Source of the DNA: JAEZVV01 sp036652035
GTDB taxonomy: Bacteria; Pseudomonadota; Gammaproteobacteria; Burkholderiales; Burkholderiaceae_F
Reading direction: 5' to 3'
NCBI GenBank assembly: GCA_036652035.1
Contig: JAVVWR010000052.1
Coordinates: 1 to 22,218 of the forward strand
DNA: 22,218 bases
This document shows, in pieces, positions 1 through 7,340 of this stretch. Numbering within the stretch: position 1 is the stretch's first letter; each line of letters starts with the position of its first letter. Made by a program: the position numbers and the translations under genes. The notes under the pieces are model-generated. The model did no database searches. It worked only from the letters and a program-made list of their open reading frames with translations, and was not told where the DNA came from.

Positions 1-1127
1 AGGTGTTCAATCCCCTTGTGCATTCCCGCCACTCCGCCGAAGAGCTTGGAGTTGAGCTTGATCTGCAGGCGCAGGTCGTTGACCGAATCGGCGTTGCGCA
101 AGGCGTCTTCGTAGCCAATGGTCTCGGCTTCGTGCAGATCGAAGAGCGCCTGGTCGAAGGTCTGCATGCCTTGCTCGCGCGAGCGCTTCATCACTTCGCG
201 GATCTCGGGGATCTCGCCCTTGAAGATCAGGTCGGAGATCAGGGGCGAGTTGAGCAGGATTTCCACCGCGGGCGCGCGGCCCTTGCGATCCTTCAGCGGA
301 ATCAGGCGCTGCGAGATCATCGCTCGCAGGTTCAAGGACAAATCCATCAGCAGTTGCTGGCGCTTTTCTTCGGGGAAGAAGTTGACCACGCGGTCGAGCG
401 CCTGGTTGGTGCTGTTGGCGTGCAGGGTGCACATGACCAGGTGGCCGGTCTCGGCAAACGAGATCGCGTGCTCCATGGTCTCGCGGTCACGCACTTCGCC
501 GATCAGGATCACGTCGGGCGCCTGACGCAGCGTGTTCTTCAACGCGATGGTCCAGTTCTCGCAATCGACCCCCACTTCCCGCTGCGTGATGATGCAGTTC
601 TTGTGCGGGTGGACGTATTCGATCGGGTCTTCGATCGTGATGATGTGACCCTGGCTATGTTCGTTGCGGTAGCCGACCATGGCCGCGAGCGTCGTGCTCT
701 TGCCCGAGCCCGTGGCGCCCACCACCATCACGATCCCGCGCTTGGTCATCGCGAGTTCGTTGATGAGATTGGGCAAAGCGAGTTCTTCGGTGGTGGGAAT
801 GTGATCGGCGATGACGCGAAAGACAATGCCAACCTTGCCCTGCTGCACGAAGGCCGAGACCCGGAAACGCCCGATCCCGGTGGGCGAGATCGCGAAGTTG
901 CACTCCTTGGTCTTCTCGAACTCGCCGGCCTGGCGATCGTTCATGATCGCGCGCACCAGTTCGGCGGTGTGAGCGGCTGTGAGCGGCTGGTTCGAGACCG
1001 GCATCACGCGGCCGTCGAGCTTGAAAGCGGGCGGGAAATCGGCGGTGAGAAAGAGGTCCGAGCCTTTCTTTGACAGCAGCAGCCGCAGAAGGTCGTGGAC
1101 AAAACGAATGGCTTGATCGCGTTCCAT
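1..1127 (-). CDS. pilU: Type IV pilus retraction ATPase PilU (3' end beyond the window)
   Basis: PilU is a cytoplasmic hexameric ATPase that works with PilT to depolymerise type IV pili, supporting twitching motility and DNA uptake. About 375 codons are present and no stop is reached, so the last few residues lie outside (family length is about 380). The N-terminus starts MERDQAIRFVHDLLRLLL. Walker A GATGSGKST is at about 137-145, the Asp box IEDPIE at about 165-170, the Walker B region DVILIGEVRD at about 205-214, and the His box TGHLVMCTLHA at about 227-237. The ATG at 1127 has AGGA about 8 bases upstream and follows the pilT stop by 16 bases, so the two form one transcript. PilU rather than a second PilT is inferred from its position after pilT and its divergent ends; the ATPase assignment itself is certain. 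Confidence 0.95.
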   Translation of the reverse strand, partial: MERDQAIRFVHDLLRLLLSKKGSDLFLTADFPPAFKLDGRVMPVSNQPLTAAHTAELVRAIMNDRQAGEFEKTKECNFAISPTGIGRFRVSAFVQQGKVGIVFRVIADHIPTTEELALPNLINELAMTKRGIVMVVGATGSGKSTTLAAMVGYRNEHSQGHIITIEDPIEYVHPHKNCIITQREVGVDCENWTIALKNTLRQAPDVILIGEVRDRETMEHAISFAETGHLVMCTLHANSTNQALDRVVNFFPEEKRQQLLMDLSLNLRAMISQRLIPLKDRKGRAPAVEILLNSPLISDLIFKGEIPEIREVMKRSREQGMQTFDQALFDLHEAETIGYEDALRNADSVNDLRLQIKLNSKLFGGVAGMHKGIEH

Positions 1128-1143
1128 GGCGGGTCCTGTGGCG

Positions 1144-2187
1144 TTAGCCGACGAAAGCTTCGGGCGTCTTGGCGTAGGAGCGCGCTTCGGCGACCGAGAC
1201 CAGATTGCGGCGGACCAGATCCGTCAGATTCTGGTCGAGGGTCTGCATGCCGAACTGACTGCCGGTCTGCATCATCGAATACATCTGCGCCACCTTGGCC
1301 TCGCGAATCAGGTTGCGAATCGCGGGCGTGCCAACCATGATCTCGTGCGCGGCGACACGGCCCGAGCCATCCTTTTTCTTGAGCAGGGTCTGCGAGATCA
1401 CCGCCACGATCGACTCCGACAACATGGCGCGGGTCATCTCCTTTTCCGCCGCCGGAAAGACGTCAACGATGCGGTCGATGGTCTTGGCCGCCGACGAAGT
1501 GTGCAGGGTGCCAAACACCAGGTGACCGGTTTCGGCAGCGGTAAGCGCCAGACGAATCGTTTCCAGATCGCGCAGCTCGCCTACCAGAACGATGTCCGGG
1601 TCTTCGCGCAGCGCCGAGCGCAGTGCGTTGGAAAAGGAGAGCGTGTGCGGCCCGACTTCGCGCTGATTGATCACGCACTTGCGGCTCTCATGCACGAATT
1701 CGATCGGGTCTTCGATCGTCAGCACGTGACCGTAGAGATTGTTGTTGATGTGGTCGACCATCGCCGCCAGCGTGGTCGACTTGCCCGAGCCGGTGGGCCC
1801 GGTCACCAGCACCAGTCCGCGCGGCTTGGTGCAGAAATCCTGGAAGGTGCGCGGCGCCTGCAGTTCCTCGAGCGACAAGACGCGCGAAGGAATTGTCCGC
1901 AGTACCGCGGCCGCGCCCCGATCCTGATTGAACGCGTTGACGCGGAAGCGCGCCAGACCCGGCAGATCGAACGAGAAGTCCACCTCCAGCAGCTCGTCGT
2001 AATGCTTGCGCTGGGAGTCATTCATGATGTCGTAGATCATGGAATGGACTTCTTTGTGATCCAGCGGCGGCAGGTTGATGCGACGAATGTCGCCGTGCAC
2101 GCGGATCATGGGAGGCAAGCCTGCCGACAGGTGCAAGTCGGACGCTTTGTTTTTAACGGAGAATGCGAGGAGTTCGGAGATGTCCAT
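1144..2187 (-). CDS. pilT: Type IV pilus retraction ATPase PilT
   Basis: PilT is the main motor that retracts type IV pili at the inner-membrane base of the machine. The 347-residue length is normal for the family. Visible motifs are Walker A GPTGSGKST at 130-138, the Asp box IEDPIE at 158-163, Walker B DPDIVLVGELRD at 196-207, the His box TGHLVFGTLHT at 220-230, and the C-terminal AIRNLIRE motif at 289-296, which is characteristic of retraction-competent PilT. The start is ATG at 2187; I see no strong Shine-Dalgarno sequence before it. It is the first gene of the pilT-pilU pair and diverges from yggS across 104 bases, where a promoter for each direction must lie, though no hexamer pair stands out. 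Confidence 0.97.
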   Translation of the reverse strand: MDISELLAFSVKNKASDLHLSAGLPPMIRVHGDIRRINLPPLDHKEVHSMIYDIMNDSQRKHYDELLEVDFSFDLPGLARFRVNAFNQDRGAAAVLRTIPSRVLSLEELQAPRTFQDFCTKPRGLVLVTGPTGSGKSTTLAAMVDHINNNLYGHVLTIEDPIEFVHESRKCVINQREVGPHTLSFSNALRSALREDPDIVLVGELRDLETIRLALTAAETGHLVFGTLHTSSAAKTIDRIVDVFPAAEKEMTRAMLSESIVAVISQTLLKKKDGSGRVAAHEIMVGTPAIRNLIREAKVAQMYSMMQTGSQFGMQTLDQNLTDLVRRNLVSVAEARSYAKTPEAFVG

Positions 2188-2291
2188 CGTGCGGTAACGC
2201 CCGGTGTGGCGGGAGCTGACAGCGCGTCAAAGTCGCGCGCAAGTGGCGGATCCAGCGCTAAGAATGAGAAGCAAGAGGCTAACAGCCCATT

Positions 2292-2999
2292 ATGTCGATA
2301 TTGAAAGAAGGCTTGCAAGCGCGCATTGACGCGGTACGTGAGCGCATGACAACGGCGGCCGAACGCGTTGGCCGCTCCCCCACAGAGGTTCGCCTGCTGG
2401 CCGTGAGCAAGACCTTTCCGGCCAGCGCCGTCGAGGCGGCCATCGAGGCCGGCCTCAGCGCGTTTGGCGAGAACTACGCGCAGGAAGGCTGCGACAAGGT
2501 CGACGCGCTGCGCGCGTCCCACCCCGACGCACACCTCGAGTGGCACTTCATCGGCCCGCTTCAGAGCAACAAGACGCGCGGCGTGGCCGAGCGCTTTGAC
2601 TGGGTGCAGTCGGTCGACCGCGAGCGCATCGCGCTGCGCCTGGCCGAGCAGCGACCGGCGGATTTGCCGCCACTCAATGTTCTGCTCCAGGTCAACATCA
2701 GCGACGAGGACAGCAAGAGCGGCGTGGTTCCGAGCGAGGTTTCGAAACTCGCCGCCGTGGTCGCGACGCAACCCCGCTTGCGGCTGCGCGGGCTGATGGC
2801 GATTCCCGAACCCGCTACCGACCCCGAGCAGCAGCGCGAACCGCTCGCCCGAATGCGTGCCTTATTCGAACGACTGCGAGCCGAGGGCTACGACATCGAC
2901 ACCTTGTCGATGGGCATGAGCACCGACCTCGACGCCGCGATTGCCGAAGGCGCCACCCTGGTGCGAGTGGGCACCGCGATTTTTGGAGGCAGATCATGA
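2292..2999 (+). CDS. yggS: YggS/PLPBP-family pyridoxal phosphate homeostasis protein
   Basis: This is a PLP-binding TIM-barrel protein (YggS/PROSC family) that buffers free pyridoxal phosphate; it has no known catalytic reaction. At 235 residues it is full length. The PLP lysine is K40 in LLAVSKTFP. Other family signatures are FGENYAQE at about 58-65, WHFIGPLQSNK at 84-94, VNISDEDSKSG in the middle, and a C-terminal LSMGMSTDLDAAIAEGATL block followed by VRVGTAIFG. The ATG at 2292 is preceded by AGAGG at 2274-2278, a rather long 13-base spacing. Its stop overlaps the proC start (ATGA at 2996-2999), the usual yggS-proC coupling; proC is not PLP dependent, but the pairing is conserved widely in bacteria. 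Confidence 0.95.
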   Translation: MSILKEGLQARIDAVRERMTTAAERVGRSPTEVRLLAVSKTFPASAVEAAIEAGLSAFGENYAQEGCDKVDALRASHPDAHLEWHFIGPLQSNKTRGVAERFDWVQSVDRERIALRLAEQRPADLPPLNVLLQVNISDEDSKSGVVPSEVSKLAAVVATQPRLRLRGLMAIPEPATDPEQQREPLARMRALFERLRAEGYDIDTLSMGMSTDLDAAIAEGATLVRVGTAIFGGRS

Positions 3000-3805
3000 G
3001 AGTGGGCTTCATCGGCGGCGGCAATATGGCTAGCGCGTTGATCGGCGGAATGATTCGCGCCGGCTTCCCGGCAGCCGACATCGCGGTGCTCGAACCCAAG
3101 ACCGCGCGGCGCGAGGAACTGGCCGCCGAGTTCGGCCTCGTCACCCATGCCAACGCCGGCGCCTGGGTGGGCGATGTCAGCCTGCTCGTGCTCGCGGTCA
3201 AGCCGCAACAGATGCAGGACGCGGTCGCGGGCCTCGCCGGCCTGGCCCGTTCGACCCCCTTGCTGTCGGTCGCCGCGGGCGTTCGCGCCCGCGACATCGC
3301 GCGCTGGGTCGGTCACGACCAGGTGATCCGCGCCATGCCCAACACGCCGGCTTTGATTGGCGCCGGCATCACGGGCGTGGCGGCCCTGGCCGGCGTTCCC
3401 GACCACGCCAAAGAGGTGGCGCACCGCGTGCTCGAGGCCGCTGGCGAAGTGCTGTGGTTCGACGACGAAGACCAGCTCGACGCCGTCACCGCGGTGTCGG
3501 GCAGTGGCCCCGCCTACGTCTTTCTGTTCATCGAAGCGCTCGAAGCCGCCGCCATTGCGCGCGGCCTGCCACCCGAGCAGGCGCGGCGCCTTGCGATCAG
3601 CACCTTTACCGGCGCGGCCCAGCTTGCCGCCCAGTCACCCGATTCACCCGCCGTGTTGCGCGACCGAGTGACCTCCAAGGGCGGCACCACAGCGGCGGCG
3701 CTGGCAACGCTGGAAGCCGGCGGAATCCGCGCGCTCATCGATTCGGCCGTGACCGCGGCCGAGCGCCGCGCGACCGAACTTGGCGACGAGTTCGGCGCGG
3801 CCTGA
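2996..3805 (+). CDS. proC: Pyrroline-5-carboxylate reductase
   Basis: ProC catalyses the last step of proline synthesis, NAD(P)H-dependent reduction of 1-pyrroline-5-carboxylate, in the cytoplasm. The 269 residues match the family. The N-terminal Rossmann motif GFIGGGNMASALIGGM lies at 4-19. The middle holds RAMPNTPALIGAG, and the dimerisation/active-site domain contains AVSGSGPAYVFLFIEAL at about 164-180 and VTSKGGTTAAAL near 223-234. The start ATG overlaps the yggS stop and has GGAGG at 2985-2989, six bases upstream, so it is translationally coupled. A perfect hairpin 28 bases after the stop ends the transcript. Confidence 0.96.
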   Translation: MRVGFIGGGNMASALIGGMIRAGFPAADIAVLEPKTARREELAAEFGLVTHANAGAWVGDVSLLVLAVKPQQMQDAVAGLAGLARSTPLLSVAAGVRARDIARWVGHDQVIRAMPNTPALIGAGITGVAALAGVPDHAKEVAHRVLEAAGEVLWFDDEDQLDAVTAVSGSGPAYVFLFIEALEAAAIARGLPPEQARRLAISTFTGAAQLAAQSPDSPAVLRDRVTSKGGTTAAALATLEAGGIRALIDSAVTAAERRATELGDEFGAA

Positions 3806-3833
3806 AGCAGCCGCGGCAGCCTTCGCACTTAGC

Positions 3834-3869
3834 AACAAAAAGGGACGTCCGATGACGTCCCTTTTTGTT
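3834..3869. terminator. Bidirectional intrinsic terminator between proC and dctP
   Basis: The arms AACAAAAAGGGACGTC (3834-3849) and its exact complement (3854-3869) form a 16-bp stem with a 4-base CGAT loop. The outer A5/T5 tracts supply a U-run in either direction, so one element can stop both the yggS-proC transcript and the convergent TRAP operon ending at 3913. Confidence 0.92.
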
Positions 3870-3912
3870 CGTTCAGCCTGGCGATCAGCCGGGCCGGACC
3901 GACTCGATCGGC

Positions 3913-4920
3913 TTACTTGCCCGAACGGATCTTGGTGATTTCAGCCTGGGTCTCCTTGTAGAGATCCGGACCGATGTTGGCGACGGCCTTGTCGATCACG
4001 GGCTTGGCGGCGTCGCGCATGCGAGCCATCTCGGCCGGCGCCACTTCGTTGATCAGCATGCCCTTGGCCTTGAGCTCGCCCACAGCCTTCGCAGCCTCGG
4101 CGCGGGTGTCCTTGCGCTCGAAGTCACGTGCGGCTTCGGCCGCCTTGATGATGATGGCGCGCTCATCCTTCGACAGTCCGTCCCACCACTTCTTGCTGAC
4201 CGTCATGATCCACGGCGCGTAGACGTGATTGGTGACCGACAGGTACTTCTGAACCTCGTAGAACTTCGAGGACAGAATCGTGTTGAAGGGGTTCTCCTGG
4301 CCATCGACCGCCTTGGTCTCGAGCGCCGGGAAAAGTTCCGGGAAGGGCAACGGAATCGCGTTGGCGCCCAGCACCTGGAAGGTCTCGAGGTAGACCGGGT
4401 TTTGCATCACGCGCAGCTTGACGCCAGCGAAGTCTTCCATCTTGGTGATGGGACGCTTCGAGTTGGTCATGTTGCGGAAACCGTTTTCCCAATACACCAG
4501 TCCAACCAGGCCCTTGTCCTCGAGCTTGTTCATGACTTTGCGGCCGATCGGGCCGTCGAGCACCTTGTCGGCTTCGGCGGCCGTCGAGAACAGGAAGGGG
4601 ATGTCCCACAGACCCATTTCCTTGGTCATGCCAACCAGGGTGGCGGTGGAGCCAACCATCATTTCCTGCGCGCCGCCGGCGAGCGCCTGCTGCATCTGCA
4701 CGTCAGGGCCAAGGGCGGCGGCCGGGAAGGCGCGCACCACCATCTTGCCGCCCGAGAGTTTCTTCACTTCCTGCGCGAAGAAATTGACGGCGCGACCCTG
4801 GTTGCTTTGCTCGTTGAGGCCGTAGCCGAAGCGGATCAGGCGCGGCTGCACCTGGGCCATGACTTGACCGGCGAGCAGGGTGCCAATGACGGCAGCCAGC
4901 ATCAAGCGGATGAGTTTCAT
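3913..4920 (-). CDS. dctP: TRAP transporter periplasmic solute-binding protein, DctP family
   Basis: This protein captures an organic or sugar acid in the periplasm and hands it to the DctQM permease. It has 335 residues, normal for the family. A signal peptide with a lysine/arginine start and hydrophobic core runs to about residue 22 (VMA, then Q). The conserved ligand-carboxylate arginine is in GVKLRVMQNPVY (R170), followed by LPFPELFPALETKAVDGQEN, a family hallmark. ATG at 4920 has AGGAG about 7 bases upstream. It is the last gene of the gntK-dctQ-dctM-dctP operon, 56 bases after dctM. The substrate is not readable from the sequence; the linked gluconate kinase and LacI-type regulator suggest gluconate or a similar aldonate. 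Confidence 0.93.
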   Translation of the reverse strand: MKLIRLMLAAVIGTLLAGQVMAQVQPRLIRFGYGLNEQSNQGRAVNFFAQEVKKLSGGKMVVRAFPAAALGPDVQMQQALAGGAQEMMVGSTATLVGMTKEMGLWDIPFLFSTAAEADKVLDGPIGRKVMNKLEDKGLVGLVYWENGFRNMTNSKRPITKMEDFAGVKLRVMQNPVYLETFQVLGANAIPLPFPELFPALETKAVDGQENPFNTILSSKFYEVQKYLSVTNHVYAPWIMTVSKKWWDGLSKDERAIIIKAAEAARDFERKDTRAEAAKAVGELKAKGMLINEVAPAEMARMRDAAKPVIDKAVANIGPDLYKETQAEITKIRSGK

Positions 4921-4976
4921 CAGGTTCTCCTGGGGGGAATGAGCGCCGCAGCGCCTTCAAAAAAACGGAGCCACGC

Positions 4977-6266
4977 TCAGCGCATCAGCTTGACCGGCAC
5001 CGTCACGATTTCAGGGAAGACCACCAGCAAGGCCATCAACATGACGTAGCCCAGCAAGTAGGGATTAACGCCGCGAACCACCTGGCCCAACGGCATGCGA
5101 CCGACGCCCGCCACGACGTTGAGTACCGTGCCCACCGGCGGGGTGATCAGGCCAATGGCGCCGTTCAAGATGAACATCAGACCGAAGTAGACCGGATCGA
5201 TGTCGGCCTTGACCGCGATTGGCAGCAGCACCGGCGCGAAGATCAGAATGGTCGGCGTGAGATCGAGCGCGGTCCCCACCAGGACCAATAGCAGCATCAT
5301 CGCCGCCATCAGGACACGTGGGTTATCGACCAGGGGCCCCAGCCAGCCGGTGAGCGTGTTGGGCAGATCGGCCAACGTCACCATATAGGACGCCACGGCC
5401 GCGCCAGCGGCAAGGAACATCACCACCGCGGTCGTTTTGGCCGATCGCATCAGCACCACGCTGATGGTTCCCCAACTAATCGAGCGATAGACAAAGGCCG
5501 AAATCAGCATCGCGTAAACCGCCGCCACCACCGCCGCTTCGGTCGGGGTGAAAATGCCGGATTTCATGCCGCCGATGATCACCACCGGCATCATCAGCGC
5601 CCAGAAAGCGCTGGCCGTAGCCTTAAGGCGTACGGGCAGCGGCAGCTTGTCGCCCGCGGGCAACTGCAGCGAACGCATCTGGATGCGCCAGGCAAAGATC
5701 AGCACCATGCCCATCAACAGGCCCGGCACGATGCCCGACAGGAAGAGCTGGGTGATCGAGGTATTGGTGGTCACGCCGTAGATCACGAAGGGCATCGAGG
5801 GCGGAATGATCGGAGCGATGATGCCGCCGGCGGCCAGCAAACCCGCCGAGGTGGCGAGCGGATATCCCTGTTGGCGCATCATCGGCAACAGGATCGTGGC
5901 CAGCGCCGCTGTGTCGGCAATCGCCGAACCCGACATCGAGGCCATCAGGATCGCGGCGCCCACCGCCACATAGCCCAGGCCGCCGCGAATGTGACCGACC
6001 CAGGCCTGGGCCAGTTCGATGATTCGACGCGACAGCCCGCCTGCGTTCATCAGCTCGCCGGCGAGGATGAAGAAGGGAACGGCGAGCAGCGGGAAGGAAT
6101 CGACCCCACCGACCAGGTTTTGCGCAAACAGTTGCGTGTCCCAAAAACCCAGAATCCACGCCATCGCGGCGCCGGTGAGAATGAGCGAAAAAGCGATCGG
6201 AACGCCCAGGCCCATCAGCCCGAGCATGACGACGATAAACGCGACCGCGGCGAGACCCTCATTCAT
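4977..6266 (-). CDS. dctM: TRAP transporter large permease subunit, DctM family
   Basis: DctM is the large, ion-coupled membrane subunit of TRAP transporters. The 429 residues hold about a dozen hydrophobic segments. Typical DctM stretches include PFFILAGELMNAGG, MSGSAIADTAAL, GGIIAPIIPPSMPFVIYG and, near the end, GAIGLITPPVGTVLNVVAGV. I place the start at ATG 6266 (MNEGLAAVAF) rather than the in-frame ATG at 6287, because GGAGG stands 6-7 bases before 6266 and the TRAP domain begins right there. This start overlaps the end of dctQ by 8 bases, so the two are translationally coupled. It is second to last in the minus-strand operon. Confidence 0.95.
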   Translation of the reverse strand: MNEGLAAVAFIVVMLGLMGLGVPIAFSLILTGAAMAWILGFWDTQLFAQNLVGGVDSFPLLAVPFFILAGELMNAGGLSRRIIELAQAWVGHIRGGLGYVAVGAAILMASMSGSAIADTAALATILLPMMRQQGYPLATSAGLLAAGGIIAPIIPPSMPFVIYGVTTNTSITQLFLSGIVPGLLMGMVLIFAWRIQMRSLQLPAGDKLPLPVRLKATASAFWALMMPVVIIGGMKSGIFTPTEAAVVAAVYAMLISAFVYRSISWGTISVVLMRSAKTTAVVMFLAAGAAVASYMVTLADLPNTLTGWLGPLVDNPRVLMAAMMLLLVLVGTALDLTPTILIFAPVLLPIAVKADIDPVYFGLMFILNGAIGLITPPVGTVLNVVAGVGRMPLGQVVRGVNPYLLGYVMLMALLVVFPEIVTVPVKLMR

Positions 6267-6762
6267 AGTCACCCTCCGGGATCTCATGGCCGACGATCAA
6301 AGCGCGGCAACGCACGATATCGACCACGGCCGCCAGGGCGATGATCACGGAACTCAGCAAAGCCGGCAGCGGCAACAAGGCCATCGGGTAGCCCAGGACC
6401 ACGCTCTTGCTGTCGAGTCCGATCACCACCTGCTGCCAGGCGCCCCAGGCGACCAGCACGCAAGCGAGCAGGACGCAGACGTGAATCAGCTGGGTCGCGA
6501 TCCGCAGCTTGAGACCCTTGAAGCGGGCGAGCAGCCCCAGAAAAGCCATCTGCTCACCGCGCGGATACGCCGCTGTTGCTCCGATGAAAACCATCCAGAC
6601 AAACAACAGGCGGGAGAGTTCTTCGGCCGACGCGATTCCGGTTCCGAATCCGTAGCGCAACACGACGTTGGCAAAGACCAGCACCACCATGACCGCGAGC
6701 GCAGCCGCCATTAGCCAGTCAGCCGCGCGCATCCAGCGCGGCGTAGCAAGAGGGGAATTCAC
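6259..6762 (-). CDS. dctQ: TRAP transporter small permease subunit, DctQ family
   Basis: DctQ is the small, four-helix membrane subunit that partners DctM. At 167 residues the length is right, with hydrophobic segments near 15-40, 50-65, 88-108 and 130-150. The family-typical stretch ELSRLLFVWMVFIGATAAYP is at about 44-63. The start is GTG at 6762, overlapping the gntK stop (GTGA), with CGGAG about 8 bases upstream; an internal ATG 10 codons on is a weaker alternative. The tight overlap on both sides shows that kinase and transporter are made together. Confidence 0.93.
   Translation of the reverse strand: MNSPLATPRWMRAADWLMAAALAVMVVLVFANVVLRYGFGTGIASAEELSRLLFVWMVFIGATAAYPRGEQMAFLGLLARFKGLKLRIATQLIHVCVLLACVLVAWGAWQQVVIGLDSKSVVLGYPMALLPLPALLSSVIIALAAVVDIVRCRALIVGHEIPEGDYE
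6272..6277 (-). promoter_or_regulatory. Ribosome binding site fixing the dctM start
   Basis: GGAGGG on the minus strand lies 5 bases before the ATG at 6266, inside the last codons of dctQ. It supports the downstream start over the in-frame ATG at 6287, which has no such signal. Confidence 0.75.
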
Positions 6763-7292
6763 CGGTGGGCTCCGGGCAGGCGCAGGCGCGCAGAAAGGGC
6801 GGTTTCAGCGGCAACAACCACCGCCGACAGCGGCAAGGTGGCGTCGATGGTGATGACATCGCGCTCGGCATCGGGCCGCTCTAGCGTTGCGAGCTGGCTA
6901 TCGACGAGCGAAGCCGGCATGAAATGGCCCGGCCGGGAACACACGCGCGCCGCAACCACCGGCGCCGGCGCATCGAGAAACACGAAAACCAATGGGTTGA
7001 TGCGAGCGCGCAGACGATCACGGTAGACCGCCCGCAAAGCCGAGCAGGAAATCACGCAGCCGTCGTGGTGTTGACCGGCTTCACGCGACAGCGCGTCGAG
7101 CCACTCCCAGCGGTCATCATCAACCAAGGCCTGACCGGTCTTCATTTTGGCCACATTGGAGGCGGGATGGAAAGCGTCGCCCTCGACATAGTCGAGCGAA
7201 AACCGCGCAGCCAGCGCTCGAGCGACTTCCGTCTTGCCCGATCCGGCTACGCCCATCACCACGACCACCATCGAATCGCGAACTAAGGACAT
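6759..7292 (-). CDS. gntK: Gluconokinase
   Basis: GntK phosphorylates D-gluconate to 6-phosphogluconate, feeding the Entner-Doudoroff or pentose phosphate pathway. The 177 residues match the thermoresistant GntK family. The P-loop GVAGSGKT is at 14-21, followed by the substrate-site block VEGDAFHPASNVAKMKTG at about 36-53, DDDRWEWLDAL, and VISCSALRAVYRDRLR. It is the first gene of the operon, ahead of dctQ-dctM-dctP. The ATG at 7292 has no Shine-Dalgarno sequence, and the best promoter would start transcription almost at this ATG, so the message may be leaderless. Kinases of this fold can act on related aldonates, so gluconate is the likely but unproven substrate. Confidence 0.93.
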   Translation of the reverse strand: MSLVRDSMVVVVMGVAGSGKTEVARALAARFSLDYVEGDAFHPASNVAKMKTGQALVDDDRWEWLDALSREAGQHHDGCVISCSALRAVYRDRLRARINPLVFVFLDAPAPVVAARVCSRPGHFMPASLVDSQLATLERPDAERDVITIDATLPLSAVVVAAETALSARLRLPGAHR

Positions 7293-7314
7293 GATTAAAT
7301 GTTAGCGCTATCAT
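7286..7314 (+). promoter_or_regulatory. Probable promoter of the LacI-family regulator gene
   Basis: AGGACA (7286-7291), a 17-base spacer and TATCAT (7309-7314, five of six consensus bases) form a candidate plus-strand promoter. The -10 is the right half of the operator, which predicts autoregulation. The transcript would start near 7321, about 20 bases before the GTG at 7341. Confidence 0.45.
7299..7314. promoter_or_regulatory. Operator palindrome for the LacI-family regulator
   Basis: ATGTTAGCGCTATCAT is a near-perfect palindrome (one mismatched pair) centred on GC, the form expected for LacI/GntR-type repressors, whose E. coli GntR site has the same ATGTTA outer half. It lies between the divergent gntK and regulator genes and overlaps the -10 hexamers proposed for both. 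The core TGTTAGCGCTATCA recurs at 7439-7452. Confidence 0.8.
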
Positions 7315-7327
7315 TCAATTAGGACAA
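7299..7327 (-). promoter_or_regulatory. Probable promoter of the gntK-dctQMP operon
   Basis: On the minus strand TTGTCC (7327-7322), a 17-base spacer and TAACAT (7304-7299) make a reasonable sigma-70 pair. The expected start point, about 7 bases past the -10, falls on the gntK ATG at 7292. The -10 and part of the spacer are inside the operator, so the bound repressor would block polymerase directly. Confidence 0.5.
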
Positions 7328-7340
7328 TTCGAGATGTGCC

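Noticed and set aside
1126..2304. A 392-codon plus-strand open frame over pilT
   Set aside because: Antisense shadow of pilT, whose motifs are unmistakable; no ribosome site or recognisable domain.
3865..5049. A 394-codon plus-strand open frame over dctP
   Set aside because: Antisense to a full dctP with signal peptide and family motifs; histidine/leucine/arginine-rich composition typical of shadow frames.
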